A stretch of 64,000 nt of DNA from Geodermatophilaceae bacterium URHA0031 (lineage in GTDB: Bacteria; Actinomycetota; Actinomycetes; Mycobacteriales; Geodermatophilaceae): assembly GCA_000620205.1 (NCBI GenBank), contig JHVP01000015.1, forward strand, positions 1-64,000, written 5' to 3'. Made by a program: the position numbers and the translations under genes. Every line of letters begins with the position of its first letter. The first letter of the stretch is position 1. The notes under the pieces are model-generated. The model was given only the letters and a program-made list of their open reading frames with translations. It did not search any database and had not been told where the DNA came from. Positions 15,220 through 24,136 of this stretch are shown in pieces.

Positions 15220-18200
15220 ATGGTGGGCAGCGACACACTCTCGGACCTCGCACCGGAACGCCCCGCCGACTCCCCCGTCGACATGGCCTCGCTGGAGGCC
15301 GCGCAGGACGAGAAGCGCCGGCTGCTGGACACCGCCGCGGGCGCCGCCGCCGGGCTGATCGGCGAGCAGGCGGCGCTGCCGGCCGGCGTCGGCACCGAGG
15401 ACGGCGCGGCGCTGATGCGCCGCTTCTACGCCGGTGAGCCCGCCGCCGAGGTCGTCGGCCACGCTCCCGAGGACCTCGCCGCGCTCGCCCTGGACCACCT
15501 CCGGCTCGCCGCCCGGCGGCTGCCGGGCACCCCCATCGTCGACGTGCACCGCGGGGAGCACGGCCGGTCGGTGCTGCGGGTCGTCGTCGACGACATGCCG
15601 TTCCTGGTCGACTCGGTCACCGCCGAGGTCGTCCGGCAGGGCATCGTCGCCGAGCACGTCGTCCACCCGATCGTCGTGGTGCGCCGGAACCCGGCCGGGG
15701 AGCTGATCGCGTTCTGCGACAGCGCGGACGCCGCGGCCTGCGGCGCGGACGCGCTCGCCGAGTCCTGGATGGCCGTCGTGCTGGCCGGGACGGTGGACGA
15801 CGAGGCCGCCGAGGACCTGGTCGCCGGGCTGGGCACCGTGCTGGCCGACGTCCGCCGCTCGCACGAGGACGCCGACGCGCTGGCCGCCCGCGCCCACGCG
15901 ATCGCCGACGCGCTGGACCGCTCGCCCGCCGACGACGACCCGACCGGGAACGCCGCTGACGACCCGGTCGAGGCCGCCGCGCTGCTCCGGTGGCTGGCGA
16001 CGGGCAACTTCCTGTTCCTCGGTGCGCGCACCGTCGAGCTGGTCGGTGACGAGGGGACCCCGCCGCTGGTGGTGGAGGACTCGGAGCTGGGCCTGCTCCG
16101 CGGGTCACCGGCGCGGACCACCTCGGTCGCGCCGGCCGCGCTGGCCGCACCGGGCGCCGTCGGCCGCCGCCGGGTGCTGGTGACCAAGGGCGACGCCCGC
16201 TCCACCGTGCAGCGCCCCGCCTGGCTGGACCTCGTCGTGGTCGAGATGCCCGGCGAGCTCCCCGGCAGCCGCGGCCGCCAGCACCTGCTGGTCGGGCTGT
16301 TCCCCAACGAGGCGTACACCAGCAGCGTCCGCGACGTCCCGCTCGTGCGCCGGGTCGTCGAGGCGGTGCTCGAGCGGTCCGGGGTGCCCACCGACAGCCA
16401 CTCGGGCAAGGAGCTGCTCGACGTCCTGGAGACCTACCCGCGCGACGAGCTGCTGCAGGTCGACGTGGACGAGCTGCTGCCGGTCGCGCTGGCCGTGCTG
16501 CACCTGCGGGAGCGCCGGCAGACCCGGCTCTTCCTGCGACGGGACCCGTTCGGCCGGTTCTTCTCCGCGCTGGTCTACCTGCCCCGCGACCGGTACACGA
16601 CCCAGGTGCGGCAGACCATGCAGCGGTTGCTGCTGGAGCAGCTCGGTGGCACCCACGTGGAGTTCACCGTCCGGTCCAGCGAGTCGGTGCTGTCCCGGCT
16701 GCACTTCGTGGTGCGGGTGCCGGTCAGCCGGCGCGCGGCGGCGGCCCTCCCGGAGGTCGACGTCCCGGCGCTCGAGGCGGCGCTGGCCGCCGCCGCCCGC
16801 AGCTGGACCGACGACCTGGCCGACGCCCTCGCCGCCCGGCACGGCGACGACGCCGCCCGGATGCTGGCCCGGGTCGCGGACGCCTTCCCGGCGGCCTACC
16901 AGGAGGACTTCCCCGCCCAGGTGGCGGTCGAGGACCTGGCCCGGCTGGACCAGCTGGCCTCCGGTGGGATGGACCTGCGGCTGTGGGCGACCTCCGCCGG
17001 CCCCGAGGGCGAGCGCCGGCTCACCGTCTACCGGGTGGGGGAGCGGCTGCTGCTGTCCGACGTGCTGCCGGTGCTGCAGCACATGGGCGTGGACGTCCTG
17101 GACGAGCGGCCCTACGAGATCGACCGGATCGGCGCCCCGATGGCCTGGGTCTACGACTTCGGGCTCGCCTCGCCGACCGGGGAGGTGCCCTTCGCCGGCA
17201 GCCTCCCCGAGCGGTTCACCGACACCATCGCGGCGGTCTGGGCCGGTCGGGCCGAGGACGACGCGCTCAACTCGCTGGTCCTGCTGGCCGGGCTCACCTG
17301 GCGGCAGGTCGCCGTGCTGCGTGCCTACGTGCAGTGGCTGCGCCAGGGCGGGTTGCCGTTCGGGCAGGCCTACGTGGAGCAGACGCTGGCGGCCCACCCG
17401 GGCATCGTCGCCCGGCTGGTCGCGCTGTTCGAGACGCGGTTCCACCCCGACCGCTCGGCCGGCCGGGACGACCGCACGACGGCGCTGGTCGGCTCCCTGG
17501 TCGAGGCGATCGGCTCGGTGGAGTCGCTGGACGCCGACCGGGTGCTGACCTCGCTGCTGGCCGCGGTCCAGGCGACGCTGCGGACCACCGCCTACACCGC
17601 GGGGGTCTTCACCGGCGGGGTCCCGCTGGCGCTCAAGCTCGACCCGCACGCCGTCCCCGACCTGCCCGAGCCGCGCCCGGCGCGGGAGGTGTGGGTGAGC
17701 TCGCCGCGGGTGATGGGCGTGCACCTGCGGTTCGGCGCCGTCGCCCGCGGCGGGCTGCGCTGGAGCGACCGGCGCGAGGACCTGCGCACCGAGGTGCTGG
17801 GGCTGGTGAAGGCGCAGACGGTGAAGAACACCGTCATCGTGCCCACCGGCGCGAAGGGCGGCTTCGTGGTGCTCGATCCCGCGGACGACGGGCGGGCCTG
17901 CTACAAGCTGTTCATCGGCGCGCTGCTGTCGCTGACCGACAACCTGGTCGAGGGCGCCGTCGTCCCGCCGCAACGGGTGGTCCGGCACGACGGCGACGAC
18001 ACCTACCTCGTCGTCGCCGCCGACAAGGGGACGGCGACCTTCTCCGACCTGGCCAACTCGGTGGCGATCGAGCGCGGCTTCTGGCTGGGTGACGCCTTCG
18101 CCTCCGGCGGCTCGGTCGGCTACGACCACAAGGCGATGGGCATCACCGCCCGGGGCGCCTGGGAGTCGGTGACCCGGCACTTCCGCGAGCTGGGCGTGGA

Positions 18201-20139
18201 CGTGCAGAGCCAGGAGATCACCGTCGTCGGCATCGGGGACATGTCCGGGGACGTGTTCGGCAACGGGATGCTGCTGTCGGAGCACCTGCAGCTGGTGGCC
18301 GCCTTCGACCACCGGCACGTCTTCATCGACCCGACGCCGGACGCCGCGGTCTCCTTCGCCGAGCGCCGCCGGCTGTTCGAGCTGCCCCGCTCCTCGTGGG
18401 CGGACTACGACCGAGCGCTGATCAGCGCCGGCGGCGGGGTGTGGCCGCGGACGGCGAAGTCGGTGCCGGTCTCCGAGCCGATGCGCGCCGCCCTGGGCCT
18501 GGCCGACGACGTCGACGCGCTGAGCCCCGCCGAGCTGGTCCGGGCGGTGCTGCTGGCCCCGGTCGACCTGCTGTTCAACGGCGGGATCGGCACCTACGTG
18601 AAGGCCGCCTCGGAGAGCGCGCTCGACGTCGGGGACAAGGCCAACGACGCGGTGCGTGTCGACGGCGAGCAGCTGCGCGTGCGGGTGGTCGGTGAGGGCG
18701 GCAACCTCGGGCTGACCCAGCGCGGCAGGATCGAGTACGCGCTGGCCGGCGGCCGGGTGAACACCGACGCCATCGACAACTCCGCGGGCGTGGACACCTC
18801 CGACCACGAGGTCAACATCAAGATCGCGCTGAACCGCGTGGTGGACGAGGGACGGCTGGACGCCACCGGGCGGGCCCGGCTGCTGGCGGAGATGGCCGAC
18901 GAGGTCGCCGCCGACGTCCTCACCGACAACTACGCGCAGAACGCCACGCTGGCCACCGAGTCCACGTCCGCCCGCGGGCTGCTCGACGCCCACCAGCGGT
19001 ACCTGCGCTGGCTGGAACGGGCCGGCCGGCTGGACCGCGCGGTCGAGGCGCTGCCCGACGACCGGGCGCTGGCCGAGCGGCGGCGGGACGGCCAGGCGCT
19101 GACCAACCCCGAGCTGGCCGTGCTGCTGGCCTACGCCAAGATCGAGGTCGGCGACGCGGTGCTGCACTCCGGGCTTCCCGACGACCCGGCGCTGGCCGAG
19201 CTGCTGTCGGACTACTTCCCCGGGCCGCTGCGGCGCCGCTTCCCGACCGCGCTGACCAGCCACCCGCTGCGCCGGGAGATCGTCGCCACGGCCCTGAGCA
19301 ACCGGACGGTGAACGTCGCCGGGGTGACCGGCATGTTCCGGCTGGCCGAGGAGACCGGGGCGCCGGTGGCCGCGGTCGCCCGGGCGCACGCGGTGGCCCG
19401 GGCGGTGTTCGACGTCGACCGGCTCTGGGACGCTCCCCGGGAGCTGGACAACCGGGTGCCCGCCACCACGCAGGTGCACCTCCGCTCCGAGGCGACCCGG
19501 CTGGCCGAGCGGGCCACCCGCTGGCTGCTGGGGGTGCCCGAGCTGACCGCGGAGCCCGCCGCCACGCTGGGCGCGGTGGCCGCGCGGTTCGCCGCGCCGG
19601 TCGCCGCCGTCCGCGCCGGGTTGCCGGGCTGGCTGCTCGGGGCCGATGCGGAGGCCTACGCCGACCGGGCCGCCGCGCTGCGGTCGGCCGGGGTGCCGCC
19701 GGAGCTGGCGGCGGAGGTCGCCGCGGCACCGCTGCTGCCGACCGCGCTGGACCTGGCCGTGGTCGCCGAGCGCACCGGGGCACCGATCGCGCTGGCCGGG
19801 CAGGTCTCGCAGTGCCTGGCCGAGCGGCTGGGCCTGGTGCCGCTGCGCGAGCTGGTGATCGGGCTGCCCCGCGACCGCCGGTGGCCCTCGATGGCGCGGG
19901 CCACCCTGCGCGACGACCTGGCCACCGAGCAGGCCTCGCTGACCGCGGACGTGCTCGCCCTGCGCGGCTCCGACGAGGACCCGGCGGCCGAGCTGGTCGC
20001 CCGGTGGGCGGATGCCTGGGACGTCACCCAGCAGCGGTCGGCGGCGCAGCTGGCCGAGCTGGCCGGCGGGGACCGGCACGAGCTCGCCGAGCTGGTGGTC
20101 GCCGTCCGCACGCTGCGCGGCCTGCACACCCGCGGCTGA
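15220..20139 (+). CDS. gdh: Large (180-kDa class) NAD-dependent glutamate dehydrogenase
   Basis: A 1639-residue enzyme, full length for the GDH-180 family. It deaminates L-glutamate to 2-oxoglutarate and ammonia with NAD+, joining amino acid breakdown to the TCA cycle. The first 700 residues hold ACT-like regulatory segments. The catalytic core begins near 830 with the substrate region GGLRWSDRREDLRTEVLGLV and KTVKNTVIVPTGAKGGFV. The dinucleotide domain has VVGIGDMSGDVFGNGML, and VVGEGGNLGLTQ lies nearby. A long helical C-terminal domain follows. In mycobacteria the homologue is controlled by the phosphoprotein GarA, but no garA is seen here. It stands alone with its own promoter. Confidence 0.96.
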   Translation: MVGSDTLSDLAPERPADSPVDMASLEAAQDEKRRLLDTAAGAAAGLIGEQAALPAGVGTEDGAALMRRFYAGEPAAEVVGHAPEDLAALALDHLRLAARRLPGTPIVDVHRGEHGRSVLRVVVDDMPFLVDSVTAEVVRQGIVAEHVVHPIVVVRRNPAGELIAFCDSADAAACGADALAESWMAVVLAGTVDDEAAEDLVAGLGTVLADVRRSHEDADALAARAHAIADALDRSPADDDPTGNAADDPVEAAALLRWLATGNFLFLGARTVELVGDEGTPPLVVEDSELGLLRGSPARTTSVAPAALAAPGAVGRRRVLVTKGDARSTVQRPAWLDLVVVEMPGELPGSRGRQHLLVGLFPNEAYTSSVRDVPLVRRVVEAVLERSGVPTDSHSGKELLDVLETYPRDELLQVDVDELLPVALAVLHLRERRQTRLFLRRDPFGRFFSALVYLPRDRYTTQVRQTMQRLLLEQLGGTHVEFTVRSSESVLSRLHFVVRVPVSRRAAAALPEVDVPALEAALAAAARSWTDDLADALAARHGDDAARMLARVADAFPAAYQEDFPAQVAVEDLARLDQLASGGMDLRLWATSAGPEGERRLTVYRVGERLLLSDVLPVLQHMGVDVLDERPYEIDRIGAPMAWVYDFGLASPTGEVPFAGSLPERFTDTIAAVWAGRAEDDALNSLVLLAGLTWRQVAVLRAYVQWLRQGGLPFGQAYVEQTLAAHPGIVARLVALFETRFHPDRSAGRDDRTTALVGSLVEAIGSVESLDADRVLTSLLAAVQATLRTTAYTAGVFTGGVPLALKLDPHAVPDLPEPRPAREVWVSSPRVMGVHLRFGAVARGGLRWSDRREDLRTEVLGLVKAQTVKNTVIVPTGAKGGFVVLDPADDGRACYKLFIGALLSLTDNLVEGAVVPPQRVVRHDGDDTYLVVAADKGTATFSDLANSVAIERGFWLGDAFASGGSVGYDHKAMGITARGAWESVTRHFRELGVDVQSQEITVVGIGDMSGDVFGNGMLLSEHLQLVAAFDHRHVFIDPTPDAAVSFAERRRLFELPRSSWADYDRALISAGGGVWPRTAKSVPVSEPMRAALGLADDVDALSPAELVRAVLLAPVDLLFNGGIGTYVKAASESALDVGDKANDAVRVDGEQLRVRVVGEGGNLGLTQRGRIEYALAGGRVNTDAIDNSAGVDTSDHEVNIKIALNRVVDEGRLDATGRARLLAEMADEVAADVLTDNYAQNATLATESTSARGLLDAHQRYLRWLERAGRLDRAVEALPDDRALAERRRDGQALTNPELAVLLAYAKIEVGDAVLHSGLPDDPALAELLSDYFPGPLRRRFPTALTSHPLRREIVATALSNRTVNVAGVTGMFRLAEETGAPVAAVARAHAVARAVFDVDRLWDAPRELDNRVPATTQVHLRSEATRLAERATRWLLGVPELTAEPAATLGAVAARFAAPVAAVRAGLPGWLLGADAEAYADRAAALRSAGVPPELAAEVAAAPLLPTALDLAVVAERTGAPIALAGQVSQCLAERLGLVPLRELVIGLPRDRRWPSMARATLRDDLATEQASLTADVLALRGSDEDPAAELVARWADAWDVTQQRSAAQLAELAGGDRHELAELVVAVRTLRGLHTRG

Positions 20140-20161
20140 GGGGGCCCGGGAGGCGGCCGGC

Positions 20162-20695
20162 TCACGCCAGGGGTCCACCGGGAGCGGTCAGCCACGCGTC
20201 GACCGTGATGGTCACCTCCCGGCCGATCATCAGCCGCGGTGCCCGGATGCCGACCGCCCTCCGGTCCAGGGTCGCCGTCCCGACGACGTGCAGCTCGGCC
20301 GGTCCGGTGTCCGCGCCGAGCCCGCCGATGACGGTCACCGGGCACGAGGTGCCGCGCAGTGCCAGCCGGCCGTCCGCGCGCCACCCGGTCCCCTCCGGGG
20401 CGACCGTGTCGCAGCTGAACGTCATCAGCGGGTGGACGCCGATGTCGAGCAGCCCCTGCTTGTGCAGGTCCCTGTCCCGGCGGGGGTGCCCGGTGTCCAC
20501 GGTGCGCAGGTCCAGCTCCGCCCGGACGGCGACCGGCCGGCCGGCGTCGTCGACGTCGAGGACGCCGGAGGTCACCTGGACGCTGCCGCGGACGGTCCTC
20601 CCCAGGTTCCCGACGGTGAACGTGGCCCCGGTGCGCTCGGGCACGGCCGACCAGCGTCCGGGGGCCAGCCGGACCGGGGTGGTGGTGGCGGGCAT
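20162..20695 (-). CDS. YceI-family lipocalin-like protein
   Basis: A 177-residue YceI domain: WSAVPERTGATFTVGN and GTVRGSVQVTSGVLDVDD at the start, DKQGLLDIGVHP-type central strand (here LHKQGLLDIGVHPLMTF), and the GTSCPVTVIGGLG strand. YceI proteins form an elongated beta barrel that can bind polyisoprenoids or amides. No signal peptide is present, so this copy is cytoplasmic. The ATG at 20695 has GAGGAG 5 bases upstream. It is divergent from the LAL regulator gene, and its stop lies 22 bases from the convergent glutamate dehydrogenase stop. Confidence 0.9.
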   Translation of the reverse strand: MPATTTPVRLAPGRWSAVPERTGATFTVGNLGRTVRGSVQVTSGVLDVDDAGRPVAVRAELDLRTVDTGHPRRDRDLHKQGLLDIGVHPLMTFSCDTVAPEGTGWRADGRLALRGTSCPVTVIGGLGADTGPAELHVVGTATLDRRAVGIRAPRLMIGREVTITVDAWLTAPGGPLA

Positions 20696-20715
20696 CGCAA
20701 CTCCTCGACGTCGGT

Positions 20716-20736
20716 GCCGGAGGTGGGTCCTCCGGC
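20716..20736. promoter_or_regulatory. Inverted repeat in the yceI leader
   Basis: GCCGGAGG-TGGGT-CCTCCGGC, 8-base perfect arms, 21 bases upstream of the yceI ATG. It could be an operator or an RNA hairpin in the leader. Confidence 0.35.
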
Positions 20737-20773
20737 TTCGCCCGAGCCTGCGGCGGTGCGCGGCGGAGCGCCT

Positions 20774-20787
20774 CAGTGGCACCACTG
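20774..20787. promoter_or_regulatory. Short dyad in the yceI/LAL-regulator divergent region
   Basis: CAGTGG-CA-CCACTG, in the 147-base divergent region. Symmetric and centrally placed, it is a possible regulator site; nothing more can be said. Confidence 0.3.
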
Positions 20788-20842
20788 GACCGGGCCACCG
20801 AGACGGGTGCGCAGACGGTGCCGGGGGCGGGACACTCACCGG

Positions 20843-23683
20843 ATGGTGCACCGGGGCCCCTTCGTCGGCCGGGCCGCCGAGCTCGCCGACCTGCGGGACA
20901 CGCTGGCCGAGGCGCGGGCCGGGCGCGGGGCCGTGCTGCTGCTGAGCGGGCCCGCCGGCATGGGCAAGACCCGGCTGCTGCAGGAGGCGCTGTCCGGGTC
21001 GCCGGCACCGGCGTCGTGGGGCCGGGCGGTGGACGACCCGGGCGCCCCGCCGCTGTGGGCGTGGCGGCGGGTGCTGCAGGGACTCCCCGGCGCGGACCCC
21101 GCCGTCGACGACGGCGCGGACCGGGAGGCGGCGCGGTTCCGGTTCCTCACCACGGTCACCGACGCGCTGATCGACGCCGCCGCCGCCCAGGGTCTGGTGG
21201 TGGTGCTGGAGGACCTGCACTGGGCCGACGGGACCTCGCTGCGGCTGCTCGGGCACCTGGCCGGGGAGGTGGCGCGTTCCCGGCTGCTGGTGCTGGGCAC
21301 CCACCGCGGCCGCCCCGCACCGGCGCTCTCCGGCACGCCGGTGCGCACCCTGGTGCTGCGGCCGCTGTCCGAGCCGCAGGTCGGGGAGTACCTCGCCGCG
21401 GTCGGCGGGGGCCGGCCGTCGGGCGCCGAGGTGCGCGAGGCGCACCGCCGGAGCGGCGGCAACCCGCTCTACCTGGGTGCGTTGGCCCCGCACGTGCTCC
21501 GCGGCCGGGACGCCGCCAGGGCAGGGGATGCCGACGGCGACGACGACCTGCGCCAGCTGGTGCAGACAGCGCTGGCCGGTCTGCCGGGGGAGGTGCTGGA
21601 CCTGGTGGCGGTGGCCGCGGTGATCGGGGAGGAGGTGGAGACCGCCGTCCTCGCGGCGGTGGCCGGGACGTCCGTGGCCGAGGTGACCGCCCGGTTGGAC
21701 GGCGCGGTCCGGGCGGAGGTCCTCACCGCCGTCCCCGCCGGGCCGGGGCGTCGGCGCTTCGTGCACGCGGTGGTCCGCGACGGCGTCTACGCCGACCTCG
21801 ACCCCGGTGTGCGCGAGGACCTGCACCGACGGGCGGCCCGGGCGCTGGAGGGAGCCGCGGCCGCCGACCCCTCGATGGCCGGCACGGTCGCGGGGCACTG
21901 GCTGCGCGGGGCCGTCGACCCCGACGCCCTCCGCCGGGCGGTGCTCTGGGCCCGGCGGGCGTCAGCGGCCGCGACCCGGTCGATCGCCTTCGACGAGGCG
22001 ACCCGCTTCCTGGGCCTGGCCCGGGAGGCGCTGCGCCGAGCCGGTGCGGGTGCCGAGGAGGTCGCCGAGCTGCTGGTGGAGCTGGCCGCCGCGGAGTTCC
22101 GGGCCGGCCGGTTTGCCGGGGCGCTGCGCCACGCCGAGGACGCCGCGGACGCCGCCGCGGGCTGCGGCCGCACCGACCTGGTCGTGGCCGCCGCCCTCAC
22201 CGTGCACGACATCGCGTCGCCGGAGTTCCCCGTGGCGGTCGCCCGGCTCTGCGAGCGGGCGCTCGGGGGGCTGGGGGACGCGGGAGCCGACGTCGTCCGA
22301 GCCCGGCTGCTGGCCCAGCTGGCGTCGGCGCTGGCGGACGACGGCGCCGTCGAGCGGGCGGACCAGCTGTCGGCCGAGGCGCTCGCGCTGGCCGAGCGCT
22401 GCGCGGACCCGGAGGCCACGGTCGACGCCGTCCGGGCCCGGATCAAGTGCGCGCCGGAGGGGCTCGACCCCGCCGAGCGGCTCCGGCTGGGATCGCGGGC
22501 GGTGGTCGTCGGGGAGGCGACGGGCCAGCCGCTGATGACCCTCTGGGGGCACAAGTGGCGGATCGATGCCGGGCTCCAGCTGGGCACCATGCCCGCCGTC
22601 GACGCGGAGCTGGCGCAGGTCGCGGAGCTGGCCCGCGCGGCCGGCCTGCCGCTGGTCCGCTGGCACGACCTCCGGCTGCGCGCGTCGGTCGCCGCGTTGC
22701 GGGGCCGGTTCGCCGACGCGCTGGAGCTCAACGACCTGGCGGCCGGGTTGGCCGCGGCGGAGCTGGCGGAGGACCGGTCCGCGGTCGGGATGTCCCACGC
22801 GTTCCTGATGCAGCTCGCGCTCGTCACCGGGGACACGTCGGTGTGGCACCCGGAGATGGACCGGACCCTCGCCGCCGCGCCGAACAGCCCCATCGTGCAG
22901 GTGTCCCGAGCCCTGCAGCCGCTGCTGCTGGGGCGGCACGAGGAGGCGGCGGCGCGGTACGCGGAACTCCGGCACCAGGTGACCACCCCGGGCTTCACCA
23001 GCATGGTGCACGGGGTGCCGATCGACCTGGTGCCCCTCGTCGAGGCGTTCGACGACCGGGAGACGGCGCAGTTCCTGCTCGGGTACCTCGAGGTCCGGCC
23101 GTTCGCCTCCGGTGGCGCGGGCGTCTACTGCTCCGAGCCCTGCGACATGTACCTCGGCCGGCTCGCCGTCGTCCTCGGCCGGCTGGACGACGCGGTGCGG
23201 TGGTTCCAGCGCGGGATGGAGGTCGCTGCTGCGCTGGGGGCCCGGCCGGCCGTCGTGCAGTGCCGCGTCGGGCTCGCCGGCGCGCTGCTGAGCCGGGGAG
23301 GGGACGCCGACGTCGGCCGGGCCCGGACCGTGGCCCGGGAGGCGCTGGACGAGGCGAACCGGTTGGCGATGCCCGGGCCGGCAGCGGCCGCCGGCGCGCT
23401 GCTCTCGAGGGCCCGTGCGGAGACCCGGCGGCGGGACCCGCTCACCGACCGCGAACGCGAGGTCGCCGACCTGGTCGCCGGAGCGCTCACCAACCGGCAG
23501 ATCGCCGACCGGCTGGTGCTCTCCGAGCGGACGGTGGAGAGCCACGTCCGCAGCGTGCTCGCCAAGCTCGGCGCCGCCAACCGCACGGAGATCGCCACGT
23601 CCCGGCTCGCGGACCGCGGAGCCACGACCGGACCGGCCGGTCTCGCATGGTCCGGGGTCGAGTGGGGCACAACCGGACCATGA
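20843..23683 (+). CDS. LAL-type LuxR-family transcriptional regulator with AAA ATPase domain
   Basis: A 946-residue regulator. Walker A (GPAGMGKT, residues 36-43) and Walker B (VVVLEDLHWAD, near 120) define an AAA_16 ATPase at the N terminus. A long helical tetratricopeptide-like middle (about 400-850) follows. The C-terminal LuxR/GerE helix-turn-helix (about 865-925) reads LTDREREVADLVAGALTNRQ and SERTVESHVRSVLAKLG. LAL proteins often activate one pathway in response to a ligand; the target is not evident. The ATG at 20843 begins the conserved GPFVGRAAEL segment, with no clear ribosome site; GTG 20846 is possible. Its stop overlaps the next gene by 4 bases. Confidence 0.92.
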   Translation: MVHRGPFVGRAAELADLRDTLAEARAGRGAVLLLSGPAGMGKTRLLQEALSGSPAPASWGRAVDDPGAPPLWAWRRVLQGLPGADPAVDDGADREAARFRFLTTVTDALIDAAAAQGLVVVLEDLHWADGTSLRLLGHLAGEVARSRLLVLGTHRGRPAPALSGTPVRTLVLRPLSEPQVGEYLAAVGGGRPSGAEVREAHRRSGGNPLYLGALAPHVLRGRDAARAGDADGDDDLRQLVQTALAGLPGEVLDLVAVAAVIGEEVETAVLAAVAGTSVAEVTARLDGAVRAEVLTAVPAGPGRRRFVHAVVRDGVYADLDPGVREDLHRRAARALEGAAAADPSMAGTVAGHWLRGAVDPDALRRAVLWARRASAAATRSIAFDEATRFLGLAREALRRAGAGAEEVAELLVELAAAEFRAGRFAGALRHAEDAADAAAGCGRTDLVVAAALTVHDIASPEFPVAVARLCERALGGLGDAGADVVRARLLAQLASALADDGAVERADQLSAEALALAERCADPEATVDAVRARIKCAPEGLDPAERLRLGSRAVVVGEATGQPLMTLWGHKWRIDAGLQLGTMPAVDAELAQVAELARAAGLPLVRWHDLRLRASVAALRGRFADALELNDLAAGLAAAELAEDRSAVGMSHAFLMQLALVTGDTSVWHPEMDRTLAAAPNSPIVQVSRALQPLLLGRHEEAAARYAELRHQVTTPGFTSMVHGVPIDLVPLVEAFDDRETAQFLLGYLEVRPFASGGAGVYCSEPCDMYLGRLAVVLGRLDDAVRWFQRGMEVAAALGARPAVVQCRVGLAGALLSRGGDADVGRARTVAREALDEANRLAMPGPAAAAGALLSRARAETRRRDPLTDREREVADLVAGALTNRQIADRLVLSERTVESHVRSVLAKLGAANRTEIATSRLADRGATTGPAGLAWSGVEWGTTGP

Positions 23684-24132
23684 AGACCGTCGTGATCGCC
23701 GTGCTCGGAGGCCTGCTCACGCTCGCCGGCATCGGGCTGCTCGTCCTGCCCGGACCGGGGTTCGTCCTCGTCGCGGCGGGGCTGGCCGTGCTGGCCACCC
23801 GCTTCACCTGGGCCAAGAAGCCGCTGGACTACGCCCGGGTCAAGGCCGAGCAGGGCGTCGAGGAGGTCGGCAAGAGCCCGCTGCGGGCCGCCGGCGCCGC
23901 GATCGCGGCGTCCGTGCTGATCGTCCTGGGCATCCTCGCGCTCGCCGGGGTGGAGCTGCCCTTCATCAACGCGCTGAGCGCCGTCGTGCTGATCCTCTCC
24001 GGCCTCTTCCTGGTCGGCACGATCGTGTTCGCCCGCAAGCAGGAGAAGACGGCGGACGCCATCGCGCACCGCCCGGCCGGTGCGCCGGAGGGCGGCGGCG
24101 CCTACCGGGCCGCCGCGCCGCCCACCGACTGA
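23680..24132 (+). CDS. PGPGW-type (TIGR02611-like) membrane protein
   Basis: A 150-residue membrane protein with the signature LLVLPGPGFVLVAAGLAVLA at residues 21-40, a basic loop (FTWAKKPLDYARVKAEQG) and a second pair of hydrophobic segments (about 70-120). The tail is hydrophilic. The family is widespread in actinobacteria and of unknown function. The ATG overlaps the LAL regulator stop (ATGA), so it is translated with that gene and might be its target or partner. The gene ends 4 bases from the convergent glucosidase stop. Confidence 0.85.
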   Translation: MKTVVIAVLGGLLTLAGIGLLVLPGPGFVLVAAGLAVLATRFTWAKKPLDYARVKAEQGVEEVGKSPLRAAGAAIAASVLIVLGILALAGVELPFINALSAVVLILSGLFLVGTIVFARKQEKTADAIAHRPAGAPEGGGAYRAAAPPTD

Positions 24133-24136
24133 ACGG

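Noticed and set aside
16105-20178. 1357-codon open frame on the minus strand opposite the glutamate dehydrogenase gene
   Set aside because: Low-complexity Arg/Gly/His/Val composition typical of antisense frames; the plus-strand gene has full family motifs.
20012-20842. Extending the LAL regulator upstream into the glutamate dehydrogenase end and the yceI gene
   Set aside because: The extension would overlap two genes in other frames and is Arg/Gly-rich; the conserved GPFVGRAAEL start is at 20843.
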